DNA from: Acidobacteriaceae bacterium
Lineage (GTDB): Bacteria; Acidobacteriota; Terriglobia; Bryobacterales; Bryobacteraceae
Assembly: GCA_019245255.1 (NCBI GenBank)
Contig: JAFARV010000837.1
Location: 1 to 10,225 of the forward strand
Length of the DNA: 10,225 nucleotides
Direction: 5' to 3'
The position numbers were made by a program, and so were the translations under genes. Positions 6,883 through 10,225 of this stretch are shown here, piece by piece. Under the pieces are notes generated by a model. That model ran no database searches. It saw only the letters and a program-made list of their open reading frames with translations, and was not told where the DNA came from. Positions within the stretch are counted from its first letter, which is position 1. Every line of letters begins with the position of its first letter.

Positions 6883-7977
6883 CGCTTCATCCACCGTGGC
6901 CGACAATGCCGTCAGGTGGCCCATCTTGCGCCCCGGACGCGGTTCCAGTTTCCCGTACAGATGCACCTTGACGTTCGGTATAGTCGCTGCGGCAAGCCAG
7001 TTCGGCTCCCCGCTGGACCAGATGTCGCCGAGCAGATTCGCCATCGCAGCCGGTGCAAGCTGGTGGACAGCGCCCAGCGGTAATCCGCACACCGCCCGGA
7101 GCTGCTGTTCGAACTGGCTGGTAACGTTCGCATCGAACGTAAAGTGACCGGAGTTGTGCGGCCGCGGAGCCAATTCGTTGATCAGCAGCTCGCCCGCTCG
7201 CGTCACGAAGAACTCGACGCAAAGAACACCTATAACGCCGAGCCGGTCGAGTACCTCGTGCGCAATCTCGACAGCGCGTGCGGCGATCCCAGGCTCAACT
7301 CGCGCTGGAGCGATCGAAACATCCAGGATACCGTTCACATGTTGATTCTCGACCGCGCCATAGTTCGCAAACTCACCGGCCTCGGTTCGCGCTGCCACTA
7401 CCGAGATCTCGCACTCGAACTCGATCATCTGTTCGAGCACAGCTTCCGTCTGCCCCACGGCATTCCACGCGGCATCCAGTTGGTTCATGTTTGAGATTCG
7501 GAACTGACCCTTGCCGTCGTATCCGAAACCGGCGGTCTTGAGGATCGCCGGTACGCCGAGCTCTGCGGCGCACCGCGTCAGCTCTTCTCGACTCGCCACT
7601 CTACGAAACCGCGCAACGGGAAAGCCCGATTCGGAAAGGAACGTCTTCTCACGCAACCGATGCTGTGTTGTGTGAAGAATCGAGCCCGCAGGCCGCACAG
7701 GAGCGCACCTTGCTGCAGCCGCGGCCGTTTCCGCCGGCACGTTCTCGAATTCAAAAGTAACTACAGAGACACCCTTCGCAAATCTGCACACCGCGTCCAG
7801 ATCTTGGTAGGGAGCTGTGATTTCGACGTCCGCAACCTGCCCGGTCGGCGTGTCCTCATCGGGCGAAAGCGTATGTACCCGGTAGCCCATGCGCCGCGCC
7901 GCAATCGCAAACATGCGTCCGAGCTGGCCGCTACCCAGCACTCCTATGGCGCTGCCCGGAAGAATGGGGCATGACAT
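6823..7977 (-). CDS. purK: PurK, N5-carboxyaminoimidazole ribonucleotide synthase
   Basis: An ATP-grasp enzyme of 384 residues that converts AIR, ATP and bicarbonate to N5-CAIR, a step of purine synthesis in the cytosol. The N-terminal pre-ATP-grasp domain has IGVLGSGQLGRM (11-22) and TFEFENVP (74-81). The ATP-grasp domain has 'LKTAGFGYDGKGQF' (146-159), the acidic 'VLEQMIEFECEISVV' (180-194), and the metal/ATP-binding 'VLCVEFFV...ELLINELAPRPHNSGHFT' (251-280). The ATG overlaps the purE stop as TAATG, a sign of translational coupling. The C-terminal 20 residues, ending 'RNGRMPKC', are encoded opposite the end of the CPBP gene. This tail has no motif I recognise and may have been extended into the convergent gene. 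Product and step are secure from motifs and from the adjacent purE. Confidence 0.96.
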   Translation of the reverse strand: MSCPILPGSAIGVLGSGQLGRMFAIAARRMGYRVHTLSPDEDTPTGQVADVEITAPYQDLDAVCRFAKGVSVVTFEFENVPAETAAAAARCAPVRPAGSILHTTQHRLREKTFLSESGFPVARFRRVASREELTRCAAELGVPAILKTAGFGYDGKGQFRISNMNQLDAAWNAVGQTEAVLEQMIEFECEISVVAARTEAGEFANYGAVENQHVNGILDVSIAPARVEPGIAARAVEIAHEVLDRLGVIGVLCVEFFVTRAGELLINELAPRPHNSGHFTFDANVTSQFEQQLRAVCGLPLGAVHQLAPAAMANLLGDIWSSGEPNWLAAATIPNVKVHLYGKLEPRPGRKMGHLTALSATVDEALADVHRARELLRNGRMPKC

Positions 7978-8480
7978 TACGGAAGCACTCGATTCTGAAG
8001 CACTGACTCGGTCTGCCGTTGGCGATAGGCGGTAAGACGCTCGCGAATGTCCGCGTACTTATTCCCGAGCACTCCAGCCGCGAGCAACGCGGCATTCGTC
8101 GCTCCGGCGTTCCCGATCGCAAGCGTCCCAACGGGAACGCCCGCCGGCATCTGCACGATCGAGAGCAGCGAATCGACGCCGTTGAGAATACTGCTCTTGA
8201 TCGGAACTCCAAGCACCGGCAAAACAGTGTGCGCCGCCACCATCCCGGGCAGATGCGCCGCGCCGCCTGCGGCCGCGATGATGATCTCAATGCCCCGTTC
8301 CACGGCAGTCTTGGCGTACTCCGCCATCCAATCCGGCGTGCGATGCGCTGAGACCACGCGGCATTCATGCGGTATGCCCAGCGAAGTCAACGTTTCACTG
8401 GTAGCCTGCATCGTTTCCCAATCGGAGCGGCTGCCCATAATCACGCCGACCAGCGGCTGCGGATCGGAGGGAGCAATCAT
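7977..8480 (-). CDS. purE: PurE, N5-CAIR mutase (class I)
   Basis: A 167-residue class I PurE, which moves the carboxyl group of N5-CAIR (made by PurK) to C4 to give CAIR; the active enzyme is usually an octamer. Diagnostic motifs are IMGSRSDW (14-21), the catalytic SAHRTP (44-49, His46), and AGGAAHLPGM (71-80), then GVPIKSS (91-97), QMPAGVPVGTLAI (110-122) and NAGATNAALLA (124-134). The presence of purK beside it, and the AGGAAHLPGM form, support N5-CAIR mutase rather than a direct AIR carboxylase. The ATG lies 15 nt after the icd stop; AAAAAGG about 10 nt upstream is a fair ribosome-binding site. The stop TAA shares its last A with the purK ATG. The C-terminal extension of about 15 residues (RQRQTESVLQNRVLP) is unremarkable. 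Confidence 0.97.
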   Translation of the reverse strand: MIAPSDPQPLVGVIMGSRSDWETMQATSETLTSLGIPHECRVVSAHRTPDWMAEYAKTAVERGIEIIIAAAGGAAHLPGMVAAHTVLPVLGVPIKSSILNGVDSLLSIVQMPAGVPVGTLAIGNAGATNAALLAAGVLGNKYADIRERLTAYRQRQTESVLQNRVLP

Positions 8481-8495
8481 CGCGTGCTTGCCTTT

Positions 8496-9947
8496 TTATT
8501 CGCCCTGTGAGGCGACGAAGCCCTTCTGGCCGTCGAACGTGTAGAGATTCTCAATTTTAATGAAGTCAAAGCCGGCCTGGCTCAGACGATCCAACAAACC
8601 GACGATCTGCTGGTGTGTAACGGGGCCGTTGGCCTGTTCCGACATGAAGCCGGCGCGCCAATGATCGCTGCAGAACGTCTCATCGAAGCCTTCCGGGTAA
8701 ACCTTCACGCCTCGATTGCTTAGAGACGTCAACTTCAGCCCCTCCCCGTTGATTCCCTCCAATCGCTTCCCGAAGGCCTTAGCATCGCGGTCGTTGTGCT
8801 GGAAGAAAACGTCGACGCCGATCAGTTGTTTGTTCGCGCGCGGCTTCGGAGTATAGGTCTGCGCAACCGTCTGCTTCGGCGCTTTGGAATACGATGCAGC
8901 TTTCAAGGTTCCAGGTTTCTGGCCGAGCCGCGCAACCACCGCTTCGGCAAATTCCTTCGTGCCGACCTTTTGTTTGCTCGTGCCCTCCTTGTAAATGTCA
9001 TAGGTGTGTATGCCGTCTTCGATCGTTTTCAGCCAGGCATTGTGGACAACCTCCGCGACATCCGCCTGGCCGATGTGAACCAGCATTAACAGGCCCCCAT
9101 GCAAAAGCCCCGACGGGTTGGCAAGATTCTGTCCGGCACGGCGCGGGGCAGATCCATGAATCGCCTCAAACATGGCGCATTGATCGCCGATGTTCGCTGA
9201 ACCGGCAAGCCCGACTGAGCCTGCTATCTGCGCCGCCACATCGGACAGGATGTCGCCATACAGGTTCGGCATCACGACGACGTCGAACGCCTCGGGCGTA
9301 TCCGCCAGCTTTGCCGCCCCGATGTCCACGATCCAATGCTCTTTCTCGAACTCCGGATATTCCGCTCCAATCTCATCGAAGACCTTATGGAAGAGGCCAT
9401 CGGTGAACTTCATGATGTTGTCTTTTGTGAAACAGGTTACTTTTTTGCGATTGTTCCGCCGCGCGTACTCGAAGGCATAGCGCACAATCTTCTCTGAACC
9501 CGGACGGCTGATGAGCTTCAGACACTGATAAACCTCGTCCGTCTGCCGGTGCTCGATGCCCGCATAGAGATCCTCCTCGTTCTCCCGAACGATCACCACA
9601 TCCATGCCGGGATGCTTGGTGTCGACAAACGGGTAATAGGATACGCAAGGGCGCACATTGGCATACAGCCCCAGGGTTTTCCGCGTGGTCACGTTCAGCG
9701 ATTTGAAGCCGCCGCCTTGAGGCGTGGTGATCGGCGCCTTGAAGAACACCTTCGTGCGGCGTAGAGACTCCCACGCGCTGGGCTCGATGCCGGCATTGAT
9801 TCCGCGCAGGTAAACCTTTTCGCCAATTTCGATGGTCTCGGCTTCAATCCGCGCGCCAGCCCCGCGCATGATGTGAAGGCAGGCATTCATGATCTCGGGA
9901 CCAATGCCGTCGCCAAATGCGACGGTGATGGGAACGTTCGATGGCAT
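8496..9947 (-). CDS. icd: Isocitrate dehydrogenase, long form with C-terminal domain
   Basis: A 483-residue beta-decarboxylating dehydrogenase that oxidises isocitrate to 2-oxoglutarate in the TCA cycle. The N-terminus VAFGDGIGPEIM (9-20), the substrate loop 'SLNVTTRKTLGLYANVRP' (83-100, including Arg89 and Arg99), 'RENEEDLYAG' (121-130, Tyr128), 'FTKDNIMK' (173-180, Lys175), and the metal aspartates in NLYGDILSD (228-236, Asp232, Asp236) are in family order. The cofactor loop reads EAIHGSAPRRAGQN (261-274). After a Lys/Ala/Thr/Pro-rich linker (about 345-373) comes a C-terminal domain (about 374-483) shared with the longer Icd proteins of Thermus and alphaproteobacteria/Rickettsia, not with the roughly 416-residue E. 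coli enzyme. Start is ATG at 9947; no good Shine-Dalgarno is visible. It is first in icd-purE-purK and divergent from ctaB, with two palindromes in the spacer. Confidence 0.96.
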   Translation of the reverse strand: MPSNVPITVAFGDGIGPEIMNACLHIMRGAGARIEAETIEIGEKVYLRGINAGIEPSAWESLRRTKVFFKAPITTPQGGGFKSLNVTTRKTLGLYANVRPCVSYYPFVDTKHPGMDVVIVRENEEDLYAGIEHRQTDEVYQCLKLISRPGSEKIVRYAFEYARRNNRKKVTCFTKDNIMKFTDGLFHKVFDEIGAEYPEFEKEHWIVDIGAAKLADTPEAFDVVVMPNLYGDILSDVAAQIAGSVGLAGSANIGDQCAMFEAIHGSAPRRAGQNLANPSGLLHGGLLMLVHIGQADVAEVVHNAWLKTIEDGIHTYDIYKEGTSKQKVGTKEFAEAVVARLGQKPGTLKAASYSKAPKQTVAQTYTPKPRANKQLIGVDVFFQHNDRDAKAFGKRLEGINGEGLKLTSLSNRGVKVYPEGFDETFCSDHWRAGFMSEQANGPVTHQQIVGLLDRLSQAGFDFIKIENLYTFDGQKGFVASQGE

Positions 9948-10027
9948 AAGTACAAGGTTATTCCATGAAACCTAAGGAAATCTTGGCGGAAAGACCCCAT
10001 CTAAGACATAGCGGGTATCGCGTCCGA

Positions 10028-10044
10028 TTCTCGTTAAACGAGAA
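10028..10044. promoter_or_regulatory. 17-bp perfect palindrome in icd/ctaB spacer, candidate operator
   Basis: TTCTCGTT-A-AACGAGAA is a perfect 8-bp inverted repeat around one base, in the 175-bp divergent spacer between icd (start 9947) and ctaB (10123). It lies 81 bp upstream of the icd ATG on the minus strand. As RNA it could also fold as a 6-bp stem with a 5-nt loop, whose right arm abuts the GAGAAGGAG ribosome-binding sequence at 10040-10048. I find no strong -10/-35 pair nearby on either strand; TTGGCG (9983-9988) with ACATAG (10006-10011) is a poor candidate for the plus strand. Confidence 0.5.
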
Positions 10045-10049
10045 GGAGT

Positions 10050-10062
10050 ACACTGACAGTGT
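10050..10062. promoter_or_regulatory. 13-bp perfect palindrome in icd/ctaB spacer, candidate operator
   Basis: ACACTG-A-CAGTGT is a perfect 6-bp inverted repeat around one base. Its centre is 20 bp from that of the neighbouring palindrome, about two helical turns, so two dimers could sit on the same DNA face. It overlaps the GTG (10059) of the small frame upstream of ctaB. Odd-centred sites of this shape are common for TetR-type repressors, but no regulator is encoded here and the family assignment is a guess. Confidence 0.45.
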
Positions 10063-10121
10063 TAAGCGCAAATGCTTCCGGGGATGCTGCGGGGACCCAG
10101 CCTCCACTGCTGACGACCTAG
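10059..10121 (+). CDS. 20-codon frame upstream of ctaB: leader peptide or misframed ctaB N-terminus
   Basis: AGAAGGAG (10041-10048), the best Shine-Dalgarno in the window, is followed after 10 nt by GTG and 20 codons giving MLSANASGDAAG then TQPPLLTT, ending in TAG at 10119-10121. One base later is the ctaB GTG, which has no ribosome-binding site of its own. The peptide is rich in Ala, Gly, Thr and Pro, like the disordered N-terminus that often precedes the LTKPKIT core of CtaB proteins. Two readings are open: a coupled leader that feeds ribosomes to ctaB, or the true ctaB N-terminus broken by one extra base near 10119 (removing it would read LLTT-R-VKDYIDLTKP). It is too short to be sure that it is coding. 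Confidence 0.35.
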   Translation: MLSANASGDAAGTQPPLLTT

Positions 10122-10122
10122 A

Positions 10123-10225
10123 GTGAAAGACTACATCGACCTCACGAAACCCAAAATTACCTGGCTCATCCTGATGAGCACCGGTATCGGCTACTACTTC
10201 GGCCATAGCGGAGCCTGGTCGCTTT
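10123..10225 (+). CDS. ctaB: Protoheme IX farnesyltransferase (heme O synthase), 5' part only
   Basis: Thirty-four codons are visible before the right edge: VKDYIDLTKPKITWLILMST and then GIGYYFGHSGAWSL. The LTKPKIT segment and following first membrane helix are typical of CtaB/CyoE, an inner-membrane UbiA-type prenyltransferase that attaches farnesyl to heme b to give heme O for haem-copper oxidases. The GTG at 10123 is the first start after an in-frame TGA at 10111. The aspartate-rich catalytic motifs lie beyond the window, so the call rests on the N-terminus alone. It is divergent from icd. Confidence 0.8.
   Translation, partial: MKDYIDLTKPKITWLILMSTGIGYYFGHSGAWSL

Noticed and set aside
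9958..10206. Minus-strand frame of 82 codons across the icd/ctaB spacer
   Set aside because: It overlaps the start of ctaB antisense and contains the palindromes; no domain, no good ribosome-binding site.

Overview
This window is a stretch of ordinary bacterial chromosome, about 57-60% GC by eye and densely coded. It carries ten protein genes, two of them cut by the window edges, and I see no tRNA, rRNA, CRISPR array, insertion sequence or phage gene. The mix suggests a Gram-negative, aerobic or facultative soil bacterium, possibly an Acidobacteriota: an Icd of the roughly 483-residue C-terminally extended type, a MetG without zinc-knuckle cysteines that carries a fused tRNA-binding domain, a heme-O-synthase start, and a long-chain prenyl synthase. 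That taxonomic guess is weak and rests on gene character, not on a marker gene.

Layout. On the minus strand at the left edge lies a pirin-family cupin gene (runs off the window), preceded by a 170-bp spacer holding a clean inverted repeat. Next, reading leftward from about 5921 to 977, is a tight four-gene minus-strand unit: larC (nickel-pincer cofactor synthesis), metG (methionyl-tRNA synthetase), a TatD-family metal-dependent hydrolase and a polyprenyl diphosphate synthase. The gaps are only 6-7 nt and no gene has a convincing Shine-Dalgarno sequence. A plus-strand CPBP-family (Abi/CAAX-type) membrane protease gene starts back-to-back with larC, with almost no intergenic DNA, and ends overlapping the 3' end of purK by 60 bp.

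The right part is a second minus-strand unit, icd-purE-purK: isocitrate dehydrogenase followed by the two enzymes that carboxylate AIR in purine synthesis, with purE and purK overlapping as TAATG. A divergent 175-bp spacer separates icd from the plus-strand start of ctaB (protoheme IX farnesyltransferase), which runs off the right edge. That spacer holds two perfect palindromes 20 bp apart, the best Shine-Dalgarno in the window, and a 20-codon reading frame that ends one base before the ctaB GTG.

How they work together: most genes are housekeeping (translation, isoprenoid tail and heme-related synthesis, purines, TCA cycle). The prenyl synthase and CtaB both serve the respiratory chain (quinone side chain, heme O). 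I see no new multi-gene system. The points most worth a second look are non-coding or at gene junctions: the icd/ctaB spacer and its possible ctaB N-terminal frameshift, the palindrome ahead of the pirin gene, and the promoter-less divergent junction between larC and the CPBP protease gene.
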